A stretch of DNA of 64,000 nt from Euonymus europaeus. Lineage: Eukaryota; Streptophyta; Magnoliopsida; Celastrales; Celastraceae. Positions 11,901-25,411 of the stretch are shown here, in pieces. The stretch is from the NCBI GenBank assembly GCA_963580455.1, contig OY756961.1, forward strand, positions 16,039,001-16,103,000, read 5' to 3'. Within the stretch, counting starts at the first letter, position 1; each line of letters begins with the position of its first letter. Below the pieces are notes generated by a model. The model saw only the letters and a list, made by a program, of their open reading frames with translations, was not told where the DNA came from and ran no database searches. A program made the translations under genes and the position numbers.

Positions 11901-12940
11901 TTCGATGCCAAAACATTTACTTTCTATGACAAATGGACAAAACCGTTAAAAGCTCCTCCATAGTGAGTGTTGAGCGACTTCGGACCTTCAAAGTTGCTCG
12001 GTTTACAATTTTTATTGTTCTTTTATGTCAAATTTTACGAGTATAAGCTTCATAGATTATTTCGATGCCAAAACACCAACTTTCTTTGACAAATGGACAA
12101 AACCGTTAGAAGCTCCTCCATAGAGAGAGTTAAGCAACTTCGGACTATCAAAGTTGTTCGGGAAATACTTTTTATTGTTCTTCTATGTCAAATTTTATGA
12201 GTATAAGCTTCGTACATTATTTCGATGCCAAAACACCAACTTTCTATGACAAATGGACGTAACCGTTAAAAGCTCCTCCATAGAGAGAGTTGAGCAACTT
12301 CGGACCATCAAAATTGCTCTATGTATACTTTTTATTGTTCTTCTATGTCAAATTTTACGAGTATAAGCTTCCTCGATTAGTTCGATGCCAAAACACCAAC
12401 TTTCTATGACAAAGGGACAAAACCGTTAAAAGCTCCTCCATAGAAAGTGTTGAGCGACTTCGGACCTACCAAATTGCTCGTTGTACAATTTTTATTGTTC
12501 TTATATGTCAAATTTTACGAGTATAAGCTTCATGGATTATTTCGATGCCAAAACAACAACTTTCTATGACAAATCGACAAAACCGTTAAAAGCTCCTCCA
12601 TAGAGAGAGTTGAACAACTTCGGAACATCAAAGTTGATCGGCGTACACTTTTTATTGTTCTTATATATCAAATTTTATGAGTATAAGCTTCATAGATTAT
12701 TTCGATGACAAAACACCAACTTTCTATGACAAATGGACGAAACCGTTAAAAGCTGCTCCATAGAGAGAGTTGAGCAACTTCGGACCATCAAAGTTTCTCG
12801 GGATAGACTTTTTATTGTTCTCATATGTCAAATTTTACGAGTATAAGCGTCATAGATTATTTCGATGCCAAAACACCAACTTTCTATGACAAACGGACAA
12901 AACCGTTAAGAGCTCCTCCATAGAGAGAGTTGAGCAACTT
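8091..12940. repeat. 8-unit higher-order repeat (1,280 bp), about 3.8 near-identical copies
   Basis: Rare variants recur at exactly 1,280-base steps: AGCTGCTCCA at 8,911, 10,191, 11,471 and 12,751; GGAAATACTT at 8,321, 9,601, 10,881 and 12,161; ATTGCCCTATG at 9,273, 10,553 and 11,833. Copies run about 8,091-9,370, 9,371-10,650, 10,651-11,930 and 11,931-12,940 (partial). Aligned by eye, copies 1 and 2 show no difference after the first few bases. Copy 4 has private changes (GGACCTACC at 12,471, TATATATCA at 12,661, AAACGGAC at 12,891). One unit has AAGCGT instead of AAGCTT, so it lacks the HindIII site. This is the most homogeneous part of the first 25 kb. Confidence 0.95.
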
Positions 12941-13880
12941 CGGACTATCAAAGTTTCTCGGGATAGACTTTTTATTGTTCTCCTATGTCAAATTTTACGA
13001 GTATAAGCTTCCTAGATTATTTCGATGCCAAAACACCAACTTTCTATGATAAATCGACAAAACCGTTAAAAGCTCCTCTATAGAGAGAGTTGAACAACTT
13101 CGGACCATCAAAATTGCTCTTTATACACTTTTTATTGTTCTTCTATGTGAACTTTTACGAGTATAAGCTTCCTAGATTATTTCGATGCCAAAACAACAAC
13201 TTTCTATGAAAAATAGACAAAACCGTTAAGAGCTCCTCCTTAGAGAGAGTTGAGGAACTTCGGACTATCAAAGTTTCTCGGGATAGACTTTTTATTGTTC
13301 TTCTATGTTAAATTTTACGAGTATAAGCTTCCTAGATTATTTCGATGCCAAAACACCAACTTTCTATGACAAATGGACAAAACCGTTAAAAGCTCCTCCA
13401 TAGAGAGTGTTGAACAACTTCAGACCATCAAAATTGCTCTTTATACGCTTTTTATTGTTCTTCTACGTGAAATTTTACGAGTATAAGCTTCCTAGATTAT
13501 TTCCATGCTAAAACACCAACTTTCTATGACAAATGGACAAAACTGTTAAAAGCTCCTCCATAGAGAGAGTTGAGCAACTTCGGACCATCAAAGTTACTCG
13601 GTGTACAATTTTTATTGTTCTTATAGGTCAAATTTTACGCGTATAAGCTTTATAGATTATTTCGATGCTAAAACACCAACTTTCTTTGACAAATGGACAA
13701 AACCGTTAGAAGCTCCTCCATAGAGAGAGTTGAGCAACTTCGGACTATCAAAGTTGCTCGGGATAGACTTTTTATTGTTCTTCTATGTCAAATTTTACGA
13801 GTATAAGCTTCCTATATTATTTCGATGCCAAAACACCAACTTTCTATGACAAATGGACAAAGCCATTTAAAGCTCCTCCA
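12781..13880. repeat. Segment repeated at 18,541-19,640
   Basis: Shared rare features include TTCTCCTATGTC after TTTCTCGGGATAGAC, GTGAACTTTTACG, TATACGCTTTTTATTG (13,443 and 19,201), TTTCCATGCTAAAAC, and the GTTACTCGG unit with TTATAGGTC and TACGCGTATAAGCTTTATAG. The offset is 5,760 bases, or 5,759 after a 1-bp deletion in the second copy. The match breaks at about 13,880/19,640, where the second copy skips two units. The GTTACTCGG part (13,581 onward) also matches the first 640 bases of the window. Confidence 0.88.
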
Positions 13881-14220
13881 TAGAGAGAGTTGGGCAACTT
13901 CCGAGCATCAAAGTTGCTCGGTGTACAATTTTTATTGTTCTCATATGTCAAAATTTTTGAGTATAAGCTTCATAGATTATTTCGATGCCAAAACACCAAC
14001 TTTCTATGACAAATGGACAAAACCGTTAAGAGCTCCTCGATAGAGAGAGTTGAGCAACTTCGGATTATCAAAGTTGCTCGAAATAGACATTTTATTGTTC
14101 TTCTATGTCAAATTTTTTGAGTATAAGCTTCATAGATTATTTCGATGCCAAAACACCAACTTTCTATGACAAATGGACAAAACCGTTAAGAGCTCCTCCA
14201 TAGAGAGAGTTGAGCAACTT
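13581..14220. repeat. Copy of the first 640 bases of the window
   Basis: Four successive units match 1-640 in order: GTTACTCGG with CTTTATAGATT, GTTGCTCGGGATAGAC with TTCCTA(C/T)ATT, the GAGCATC unit, and GATTATC with CTCGAAATAGAC and ATTTTTTGAGTATAAG. The offset is 13,580 bases. From 14,380 the order differs from the start of the window. This shows that the array repeats on a scale above 13 kb. Confidence 0.78.
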
Positions 14221-15000
14221 CAGATTATCAAAGTTGCTCGAAATAGACATTTTATTGTTCTTCTATGTCAAATTTTACGAGGATAAGCTTCCTCGATTAT
14301 TTCGATGCCAAAACACCAACTTTCTATGACAAATGGACAAAACCGTTAAAAGCTCCTCCCTAGAGAGAGTTGAGAAACTTCGGACCATCAAAGTTGCTTG
14401 GTGTACAATTTTTATTGTTCTCATATGTCAAATTTTACGAGTATAAGCTTCATAGATTATTTCGATGCCAAAATACCAACTTTCTATGATAAATGGACAA
14501 AACCGTTAAAAGCTCCTCCATAGAGTGAGTTGAGAAACTTCGGACCATCAAAGTTGCTTGGTGTACAATTTTTATTGTTCTCATATGTCAAATTTTACGA
14601 GTATAAGCTTCATAGATTATTTCGATGCCAAAACACCAACTTTCTGTGACAAATGGACAAAACCATTAAGAGCTCCTCCATAGAGAGAGTTGAGCAACTT
14701 CGGACTATCAAAGTTTCTCGGGATAGACATTTTATTGTTCTTCTATGTCAAATTTTTTGAGTATAAGCTTCATAGATTATTTCGATGCCAAAACACCAAC
14801 TTTCTATGACAAATGGACAAAACCGTTAAGAGCTCCTCCATAGAGAGAGTTGAGCAACTTCGGATTATCAAAGTTGCTCGAAATAGACATTTTACTGTTC
14901 TTCTATGTCAAATTTTACGAGTATAGGCTTCCTCGATTATTTCGATGCCAAAACACCAACTTTCTATGACAAATGGACAAAACCGTTAAAAGCTCCTCCA

Positions 15001-18000
15001 TAGTGAGTGTTGAGCGACTTCGGACCTTCAAAGTTGCTCGGTTTACAATTTTTATTGTTCTTTTATGTCAAATTTTACGAGTATAAGCTTCATAGATTAT
15101 TTCGATGCCAAAACACCAACTTTCTTTGACAAATGGACAAAACCGTTAGAAGCTCCTCCATAGAGAGAGTTAAGCAACTTCGGACTATCAAAGTTGTTCG
15201 GGAAAGACTTTTTATTGTTCTTCTATGTCAAATTTTATGAGTATAAGATTCGTACATTATTTCGATGCCAAAACACCAACTTTCTATGACAAATGGACGA
15301 AACCGTTAAAAGCTCCTCCATAGAGAGAGTTGAGCAACTTCGGACCATCAAAATTGCTCTATGTATACTTTTTATTGTTCTTCTATGTCAAATTTTACGA
15401 GTATAAGCTTCCTCGATTAGTTCGATGCCAAAACACCAACTTTCTATGACAAATGGACAAAACCGTTAAAAGCTCCTCCATAGAGAGTGTTGAGCGACTT
15501 CGGACCTACTAAATTGCTCGGTGTACAATTTTTATTGTTCTTATATGTCAAATTTTACGAGTATAAGCTTCATGGATTATTTCGATGCCAAAACAACAAC
15601 TTTCTATGACAAATCGACAAAACCGTTAAAAGCTCCTCCATAGAGAGAGTTGAACAACTTCGGAACATCAAAGTTGATCGGCGTACACTTTTTATTGTTC
15701 TTATATGTCAAATTTTATGAGTATAAGCTTCATAGATTATTTCGATGCCAAAACACCAACTTTCTATGACAAATGGACGAAACCGTTAAAAGCTCCTCCA
15801 TAGAGAGAGTTGAGCAACATCGGACCATCAAAATTGCTCTATGTATACTTTATATTGTTCTTCTATGTCAAATTTTACGAGTATAAGGTTCCTCGATTAT
15901 TTCGATGCCAAAACCCCAACTTTCTATGACAAATGGACAAAACCGTTAAAAGCTCATCCATAGAGAGAGTTGAGCAACTTCGGACCATCAAAAGTGCTCT
16001 ATGTATACTTTTTATTGTTCTTCTATGTCAAATTTTACGAGTATAAGCTTCATCGATTATTTCGATGCCAAAACACCAACTTTCTATGACAAATGGACAA
16101 AACCGTTAAAAGCTCATCCATAGAGAGTGTTGAGTGACTTCGGATCTTCAAAGTTGCTCGGTGTATAATTTTTATTTTTCATATATGTCAATTTTTACGA
16201 GTATAAGCTTACTAGATTATTTCGATGCCAAAACACCAACTTTCTATGAAAAATAGACAAAACCGTTAAGAGCTCCTCCTTAGAGAGAGTTGAGGAACTT
16301 CGAACTATGAAAGTTTCTCGGGATAGACTTTTTATTAGTCTTCTATATTAAATTTTACGAGTATAAGCTTCCTAGATTATTTCGATGCCAAAACACCAAC
16401 TTTCTATGAAAAATGGACAAAACCGTTAAAAGCTCCTCCATAGAGAGTGTTGAGCAATTTCGGACCTACAAAATTGCTCGGTGTACAATTTTTATTGTTC
16501 TTATATGTCAAATTTTACGAGTATAAGCTTCATAGATTATTTCGATGCCAAAACACAAACTTTTTATGACAAATGGACAAAACCGTTAAAAGCTCCTCCA
16601 TAGAGACAGTTGAGCAACCTCGGACCATCAAAGTTGCTCGGTGTATACTTTTTATTGTTCTCATATGTCAAATTTTACGAGTATAAGCTTCATAGATTAT
16701 TTCGATGCCAAAACACCAACTTTCTATGACAAATGGACAAAACCGTTAAAAGCCCCTCCATAGAGAGAGTTGAGCAACTTCGGACTATCAAAGTTTCTCG
16801 GGATAGACTTTTTATTGTTCTTCTATGTTAAATTTTACGAGTATAAGCTTCCTAGATTATTTCGATGCCAAAACACCAACTTTCTATGACAAATCGACAA
16901 AACCGTTAAAAGCTCCTCCATAGAGAGAGTTGAGCAACTTCGGACCATCAAAATTGCCCTTTATACACTTTTTATTGTTCTTCTATGTGAAATTTTACGA
17001 GTATAAGCTTCCTAGATTATTTCGATGCCGAAACACCAACTTTCTATAAAAAATAGACAGAACCGTTAAGAGCTCCTCCTTAGAGAGAGTTGAGAAACTT
17101 CGGACTATCAAAGTTTCTCGGAATATACTTTTTTTTGTTCTTCTATATTAAATTTTACGAGTATATGCTTCCTAGATTATTTCGATGCCAAAACACCAAC
17201 TTTCTATGACAAATGGACAAAACCGTTAAAAGCTCTTCCATAGAGAGAGTTGAGCAACTTCGGACCATCAAAATTGCTCTATATAGACTATTTATTGTTC
17301 TTCTATGTCAAATTTTACGAGTATAAGCTTCCTAGATTATTTCGATGCCAAAACATCAACTTTCTATGACAAATGGACAAACCCGTTAAAAGCTCATCCA
17401 AAGAGAGTGTTGAGCGACTTCGGACCTTCAAAATTGCTCGGTGTACAATTTTTATTGTTCTTATATGTCAAATTTTATGAGTATAAGCTTCATAGATTAT
17501 TTCGATGCCAAAACGCCAACTTTCTATGAAAAATGGACGAAATCGTTAAAAGCTCCTCCATAGAGAGAGTTGAGCAACTTCGGACCATCAAAATTGCTCT
17601 ATGTATACTTTTTATTGTTCTTCTATGTCAAATTTTACGAGTATAAGCTTCCTAGATTATTTCGATGACAAAACATTAACTTTCTATGACAAATGGACAA
17701 AACCGTTAAAAGCTCCTCCATAGTGAGTGTTGAGCGACTTCGGACCTTGAAAGTTGCCCGGTTTACAATTTTTATTGTTCTTTTATGTCAAATTTTACGA
17801 GTATAAGCTTCATAGATTATTTCGATGCCAAAACACCAACTTTCTTTGACAAATGGACAAAACCGTTAGAAGCTCCTCCATAGAGAGAGTTAAGCAACTT
17901 CGTACTATCAAAGTTGTTCGGGATAGACTTTTTATTGTTCTTCTATGTCAAATTTTATGAGTATAAGCTTCGTACATTATTTCGATGCCAAAACACCAAC

Positions 18001-18540
18001 TTTCTATGACAAATGGACGAAACCGTTAAAAGCTCCTCCATAGAGAGAGTTGAGCAACTTCGGACCATCAAAATTGCTCTATGTATACTTTTTATTGTTC
18101 TTCTATGTCAAATTTTACGAGTATAAGCTTCCTCGATTAGTTCGATGCCAAAACACCAACTTTCTATGATAAATGGACAAAACCGTTAAAAGCTCCTCCA
18201 TAGAGAGTGTTGAGCGACTTCGGACCTACAAAATTGCTCGTTGTACAATTTTTATTGTTCTTATATGTCAAATTTTATGAGTATAAGCTTCATGGATTAT
18301 TTCGATGCCAAAACAACAACTTTCTATAACAAATCGGCAAAACCGTTAAAAGCTCCTCCATAGAGAGAGTTGAACAACTTCGGAAAATCAAAGTTGCTCG
18401 GCGTACACTTTTTATTGTTCTTATATGTCAAATTTTATGAGTATAAGCTTCATAGATTATTTCGATGCCAAAACACCAACTTTCTATGACAAATGGACGA
18501 AACCGTTAAAAGCTCCTCCATAGAGAGAGTTGAGCAACTT
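15001..18540. repeat. 22-unit segment copied from 5,402-8,940
   Basis: Unit order and rare variants match 5,402-8,940 over about 3.54 kb at an offset of 9,599, then 9,600 after the 1-bp deletion at about 6,977. Shared markers include TAGTGAGTG, GGGAAAGAC or GGGATAGAC with TTCGTACATT, AAGTGCTC, AACACAAACTTTTTATG, AGCCCCTCC, ATTGCCCTTTATACAC, TCTATAAAAAATAGACAG, CTATATAGACTA and GGACGAAATCG. It therefore carries the last third of one 17-unit copy plus nearly all of another. A chance 74-residue open frame at 17,305-17,529 lies here and is not a gene. Confidence 0.9.
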
Positions 18541-19640
18541 CAGACCATCAAAGTTTCTCGGGATAGACTTTTTATTGTTCTCATATGTCAAATTTTACAA
18601 GTATAAGCTTCATAGATTATCTCAATGCCAAACACCAACTTTCTATGACAAATGGACAAAACCGTTAAGAGCTCCTCCATAGAGAGAGTTGAGCAACTTC
18701 GAACTATCAAAGTTTCTCGGGATAGACTTTTTATTGTTCTCCTATGTCAAATTTTACGAGTATAAGCTTCCTAGATTATTTCGATGCCAAAACACCAACT
18801 TTCTAAGATAAATCGACAAAACCGTTAAAAGCTCCTCTATAGAGAGAGTTGAACAATTTCGGACCATCAAAATTGCTCTTTATACACTTTTTATTGTTCT
18901 TCTATGTGAACTTTTACGAGTATAAGCTTCCTAGATTATTTCGATGCCAAAACACCAACTTTCTATGAAAAATAGACAAAACCGTTAAGAGTTCCTCCTT
19001 AGAGAGAGTTGAGGAACTTCGGACTATCAAAGTTTCTCGGGATAGACTTTTTATTGTTCTTCTATGTTAAATTTTACGAGTATAAGCTTCCTAGATTATT
19101 TCGATGCCAAAATATCAACTTTCTATGACAAATGGACAAAACCGTTAAAAGCTCCTCCATAGAGAGTGTTGAACAACTTCAGACCATCAAAATTGCTCTT
19201 TATACGCTTTTTATTGTTCTTCTATGTGAAATTTTACGAGTATAAGCTTCCTAGATTATTTCCATGCTAAAACACCAACTTTCTATGACAAATGGACAAA
19301 ACTGTTAAAAGCTCCTCCATAGAGAGAGTTGAGCAACTTCGGACCATCAAAGTTACTCGGTGTACAATTTTTATTGTTCTTATAGGTCAAATTTTACGCG
19401 TATAAGCTTTATAGATTATTTCGATGCTAAAACACCAACTTTCTTTGACAAATGGACAAAACCGTTAGAAGCTCCTCCATAGAGAGAGTTGAGCAACTTC
19501 GGACTATCAAAGTTGCTCGGGATAGACTTTTTATTGTTCTTCTATGTCAAATTTTACGAGTATAAGCTTCCTATATTATTTCGATGCCAAAACACCAACT
19601 TTCTATGACAAATGGACAAAGCCATTAAAAGCTCCTCCAT
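18541..19640. repeat. Second copy of 12,781-13,880
   Basis: See 12,781-13,880 for shared variants. In the first version four rounds of the 8-unit HOR precede this segment; here only one round precedes it (about 17,690-18,700). One unit is 159 bp: an A is lost in CAATGCCAAACACC near 18,630. The order after 19,640 skips two units relative to the region after 13,880. Confidence 0.88.
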
Positions 19641-21126
19641 AGAGAGAGTTGAGCAACTTCAGATTATCAAAGTTGCTCGAAATAGACATTTTATTGTTCT
19701 TCTATGTCAAATTTTACGAGTATAAGCTTCCTCGATTATTTCGATGCCAAAACACCAACTTTCTATGACAAATGGACAAAACCGTTAAAAGCTCATCCAT
19801 AGAGAGTGTTGAGTGACTTCGGACCTTCAAAGTTGCTCGGTGTATAATTTTTATTGTTCTTATATGTCAAATTTTATGAGTATAAGCTTCATAGATTATT
19901 TCGATGCCAAAACACCAACTTTCTATAACAAATGGACAAAACCGTTAAAAGCTCCTCCCTAGAGAGAGTTGAGAAACTTCGGACCATCAAAGTTGCTTGG
20001 TGTACAATTTTTATTGTTCTCATATGTCAAATTTTACGAGTATAAGCTTCATAGATTATTTCGATGCCAAAATACCAACTTTCTATGATAAATGGACAAA
20101 ACCGTTAAAAGCTCCTCCATAGAGTGAGTTGAGAAACTTCGGACCATAAAAGGTGCTTGGTGTACAATTTTTATTGTTCTCATATGTCAAATTTTACGAG
20201 TATAAGCTTCATAGATTATTTCGATGCCAAAACACCAACTTTCTGTGACAAATGGACAAAACCATTAAGAGCTCCTCCATAGAGAGAGTTGAGCAACTTC
20301 GGACTATCAAAGTTTCTCGGGATAGACATTTTATTGTTCTTCTATGTCAAATTTTTTGAGTATAAGCTTCATAGATTATTTCGATGCCAAAACACCAACT
20401 TTCTATGACAAATGGACAAAACCGTTAAGAGCTCCTCCATAGAGAGAGTTGAGCAACTTCGGATTATCAAAGTTGCTCGAAATAGACATTTTATTGTTCT
20501 TCTATGTCAAATTTTACGAGTATAAGCTTCCTCGATTATTTCGATGCCAAAACACCAATTTTCTATGACAAATGGACAAAACCGTTAAAAGCTCATCCAT
20601 AGAGAGTGTTGAGTGACTTCGGACCTTCAAAGTTGCTCGGTGTATAATTTTTATTGTTCTTATATGTCAAATTTTATGAGTATAAGCTTCATAGATTATT
20701 TCGATGCCAAAACACCAACTTTCTATGATAAATGGACAAAACCGTTAAAAGCTCCTCCCTAGAGAGAGTTGAGAAACTTCGGACCATCAAAGTTTCTTGG
20801 TGTACAATTTTTATTGTTCTCATATGTCAAATTTTACGAGTATAAGCTTCATAGATTATTTCGATGCCAAAATACCAACTTTCTATGATAAATGGACAAA
20901 ACCGTTAAAAGCTCCTCCCTAGAGTGAGTTGAGAAACTTCGGACCATCAAAGTTGCTTGGTGTACAATTTTTATTGTTCTCATATGTCAAATTTTACGAG
21001 TATAAGCTTCATAGATTATTTCGATGCCAAAACACCAACTTTCTGTGACAAATGGACAAAACCATTAAGAGCTCCTCCATAGAGAGAGTTGAGCAACTTC
21101 GGACTATCAAAGTTTCTCGGGATAGA
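19641..21126. repeat. 5-unit higher-order repeat (800 bp), about 1.9 copies
   Basis: The order from 19,661 is GATTATC with CTCGAAATAGAC, GAGTGACTTCGGACCTTC with TGTATAATT, CTCCCTAGAG with CTTGGTG, AGAGTGAGTTGAG, then AGTTTCTCGGGATAGACAT. It repeats from 20,461 at +800. Copies diverge after about 20,327/21,127, where GATAGACAT is replaced by GATAGACTT and the second copy runs into a 9-unit block. Confidence 0.82.
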
Positions 21127-22190
21127 CTTTTTATTGTTCTCATATGTCAAATTTTACGAGTATAAGCTTCATAGATTATTTCGATGCCAAAACACCAACT
21201 TTCTATGACAAATGGACAAAACCGTTTAGAGCTCCTCCATAGAGATAGTTGAGCAACTTCGGACTATCAAAGTTTCTCGGGAAAGACTTTTTATTATTCT
21301 TCTATGTTAAATTTTACGAGTATAAGCTTCCAAGATTATTTCGATGCCAAAACACCAACTTTCTGTGACAAATCGACAAAACCGTTAAAAGCTCCTCCAT
21401 AGAGAGTGTTGAACAACTTCGGACCATCAAAATTGCTCTTTATACACTTTTTATTGTTCTTCTATGTGAAATTTTACGAGTATAAGCTTCCTAGATTATT
21501 TCGATGCCAAAACACCAACTTTCTATGAAAAATAGACAAAACCGTTAAGAGCTCCTCCTTAGAGAGAGTTGAGGAACTTCGGACTATCAAAGTTTCTCGG
21601 GATAGACTTTTTATTGTTCTTCTATGTTAAATTTTACGAGTATAAGCTTCCTAGATTGTTTCGATGCCAAAACACCAATTTTCTATGACAAATGGACAAA
21701 ACCGTTAAAAGCTCCTCCATAGAGAGTGTTGAGCGACTTCGGACCTACAAAATTGCTCGGTGTACAATTTTTATCGTTCTTATATGTCAAATTTTACGAG
21801 TATAAGCTTCATAGATTATTTCGATGCCAAAACAACAACATTCTATGACAAATCGACAAAACCGTTAAAAGCTCTTCCATAGAGAGAGTTGAACAACTTC
21901 GGAACATCAAAGTTGCTCGGTGTACACTTTTTATTGTTCTTATATGTCAAATTTTATGAGTATAAGCTTCATAGATTATTCCGATGCCAAAACACCAACT
22001 TTCTATGACAAATTGACGAAACCGTTAAAAGCTCCTCCATAGAGAGAATTGAGCAACTTCGGACCATCAAAATTGCTCTATGTATACTTTTTATTGTTCT
22101 TCTATGTCAAATTTTACGAGTATAAGCTTCCTCGATTATTTCGATGCCAAAACACCAACTTTCTATGACAAATGGACAAAACCGTTAAAA
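20941..22190. repeat. Third copy of the 9-unit block seen at 1,121 and 2,558
   Basis: Successive landmarks at 20,941, 21,101, 21,261, 21,421, 21,581, 21,741, 21,901 and 22,061 carry the same unit variants, in the same order, as 1,121-2,367. The match ends near 22,190, where the expected TGTATAATT unit is replaced by a TTTCTCGGG unit. About 19.8 kb separates it from the first copy. Confidence 0.8.
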
Positions 22191-25100
22191 GCTCCTCCAT
22201 AGAGAGAGTTGAGCAACTTCGGACTATCAAAGTTTCTCGGGATAGACTTTTTATTGTTCTTCTATGTTAAATTTTACGAGTATAAGCTTCCTAGATTATT
22301 TCGATGCCAAAACACCAACTTTCTATGACAAATCGACAAAACCGTTTAAAGCTCCTCCATAGAGAGAGTTGAACAACTTCGACAATCAAAATTGCTCTTT
22401 ATACACTTTTTATTGTTTTTCTATGTGAAATTTTACGAGTATAAGCTTCCTAGATTATTTCGATGCCAAAACACCAACTTTCTATGAAAAATAGACAAAA
22501 CCGTTAAGAGCTCCTCCTTAGAGAGAGTTGAGGAACTTCGGACTATCAAAGTTTCTCGGGATAGACTTTTTATTGTTCTTCTATGTTAAATTTTACGAGT
22601 ATAAGCTTCCTAGATTATTTCGATGCCAAAACACCAACTTTCTATGACAAATGGACAAAACCATTTAAAGATCCTCCATAGAGAGTGTTGAGCGACTTCG
22701 GACCTACAAAATTGCTCGGTGTACAATTTTTATTGTTCTTATATGTCAAATTTTACGAGTATAAGCTTCATAGATTATTTCGATGCCAAAACACAAACTT
22801 TCTATGACAAATGGACAAAACCGTTAAAAGCTCCTCTATAGAGACATTTGAGCAACTTCGGACCATCAAAGTTGTTGGTGTACAATTTTTATTGTTCTCA
22901 TATGTCAAATTTTACGAGTATAAGCTTCATAGATTGTTTCGATGCCAAAACACCAACTTTCTGTGACAAATGGACAAAACCATTAAGAGCTCCTCCATAG
23001 AGTGAGTTGAGCAACTTCGGACTATAAAAGTTTCTCGAGATAGACTTTTTATTGTTCTCATATGTCAAATTTTACGAGTATAAGCTTCATAGATTATTTC
23101 GATGCCAAAACACCAACTTTCTATGACAAATGGACAAAACCGTTAAGAGCTCCTCCATAGAGAGAGTTGAGCAACTTCGGACTATCAAAGTTTCTCGGGA
23201 TAGACTTTTTGTTGTTCTTCTATGTTAAATTTTACGAGTATAAGCTTCCTAGATTATTTCGATGCCAAAACACCAACTTTCTTTGACAAATCGACAAAAC
23301 CGTTAAAAGCTCCTCCATTGAGAGAGTTGAACAACTTCGGACCATCAAAATTACTCTTTATACACCTTTTATTGTTCTTCTATGTGAAATTTTACGAGTA
23401 TAAGCTTCCTAGATTATTTCAATGCCAAAACACCAACTTTCTATGACAAATGGACAAAACCGTTAAAAGCCCCTCCATAGAGAGAGTTGAGCAACTTCGG
23501 ACTATCAAAGTTTCTCGGGATAGACTTTTTATTGTTCTTCTATGTTAAATTTTACAAGTATAAGCTTCCTAGATTATTTCGATGCCAAAACACCAACTTT
23601 CTATGACAAATCGACAAAACCGTTAAAAGCTCCTCCATAGAGAGAGTTGAGCAACTTCGGACCATCAAAGTTGCTTGGTGTACAATTTTTATTGTTCTCA
23701 TATGTCAAATTTTACGAGTATAAGCTTCATAGATTATTTCGATGCCAAAATACCAACTTTCTATGATAAATGGACAAAACCGTTAAAAGCTCCTCTATAG
23801 AGAGAGTTGAACAACTTCGGACCATCAAAATTGCTCTTTATACACTTTTTATTGTTCTTCTATGTGAACTTTTACGAGTATAAGCTTCCTAGATTATTTC
23901 GATGCCAAAACACCAACTTTCTATGAAAAATAGACAAAACCGTTAAAAGCTCCTCTTTAGAGAGAGTTGAACAACTTCGGACCATCAAAGTTTCTCGGGA
24001 TAGACTTTTTATTGTTCTTCTATGTTAAATTTTACGAGTATAAGCTTCCTAGATTATTTCGATGCCAAAACACCAACTTTCTATGACAAATGGACAAAAC
24101 CAATAAAAGCTCCTCCATAGAGAGAGTTGAGCAACTTCGGACCATCAAAATTGCTCTATATAGACTTTTTAGTGTTCTTCTATGTCAAATTTTACGAGTA
24201 TAAGCTTCCTAGATTATTTCGATGCCAAAACATCAACTTTCTATGACAAATGGACAAACCCGTTAAAAGCTCCTCCATAGAGAGTGTTGAGCGACTTCGG
24301 ACCTTCAAAATTGCTCGGTGTACAATTTTTATTGTTCTTATATGTCAAATTTTACAAGTATAAGCTTCATAGATTATTTCGATGCCAAAACACAAACTTT
24401 CTATGACAAATGGACAAAACCGTTAAAAGCTCCTCCATAGAGACAGTTGAGCAACTTCGGACCATCAAAGTTGCTCGATGTACACTTTTTATTGTTCTTA
24501 TATGTCAAATTTTATGAGTATAAGCTTCATAGATTATTTCGATGCCAAAACACCAACTTTCTATGACAAATGGACGAAATCGTTAAAAGCTCCTCCATAG
24601 AGAGAGTTGAGCAACTTCGGACCATCAAAATTGCTCTATGTATACTTTTTATTGTTCTTCTATGTCAAATTTTACGAGCATAATCTTCCTAGATTATTTC
24701 GATGCTAAAACATTAACTTTCTATGACAAATGGACAAAACCGTTAAAAGCTCCTCCATAGTAAGTGTTGAGCGACTTCGGACCTTCAAAGTTGCTCGGTT
24801 TACCATTTTTATTGTTCTTTTATGTCAAATTTTACGAGTATAAGCTTCATAGATTATTTCGATGCCAAAACACCAACTTTCTTTGACAAATGGACAAAAC
24901 CGTTAGAAGCTCCTCCATAGAGAGAGTTGAGCAACTTCGGACTATCAAAGTTGCTCGGGATAGACTTTTTATTGTTCTTCTATGTCAAATTTTACGAGTA
25001 TAAGCTTCGTACATTATTTCGATGCCAAAACACCAACTTTCTATGACAAATGGACGAAACCGTTAAAAGCTCCTCCATAGAGAGAGTTGAGCAACTTCGG

Positions 25101-25411
25101 ACCATCAAAATTGCTCTATGTATACATTTTATTGTTTTTCTATGTGAAATTTTACGAGTATAAGCTTCCTACATTTTTACGATGCCAAAAAACCAACTTT
25201 CTATGACAAATGGAAAAAACCGTTAAAAGCTCCTCCATAGAGAGTGTTGAGCGACTTCGGACTATCAAAGTTGCTCGGTGTACAATTTTTATTGTTCTTA
25301 TATGTCAAATTTTATGAGTATAAGCTTCCTAGATTATTTCGATGCCAAAACACCAACTTTCTATGACAAATAGACAAAACCGCTAAAAGATCCTCCATAG
25401 AGAGAGTTGAG
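22191..25411. repeat. Mosaic satellite, no clear local higher-order repeat
   Basis: All sequence here is 160-bp units, but variants recur without a simple tandem period. Recognisable pieces include the ATTGCTCTTTATACAC / GAGGAACTT pair (22,385-22,560) and a run from about 24,120 (CTATATAGACTT, then GACAAACCCG, then TTCGTACATT near 25,005) related to 4,920-5,680 and 17,240-18,000 with an extra unit. Two units are 159 bp: a base is lost at the GACAATC landmark near 22,381, and another in GTTGTTGGTG near 22,872. A chance open frame at 23,222-23,446 is not a gene. Confidence 0.75.

Noticed and set aside
8911..12760. Inverted or palindromic arrangement of HOR copies
   Set aside because: All HOR copies are direct repeats. 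I looked for reverse-complement landmarks such as TTGATxGTCC in place of GGACxATCAA and saw none forming an inverted unit.
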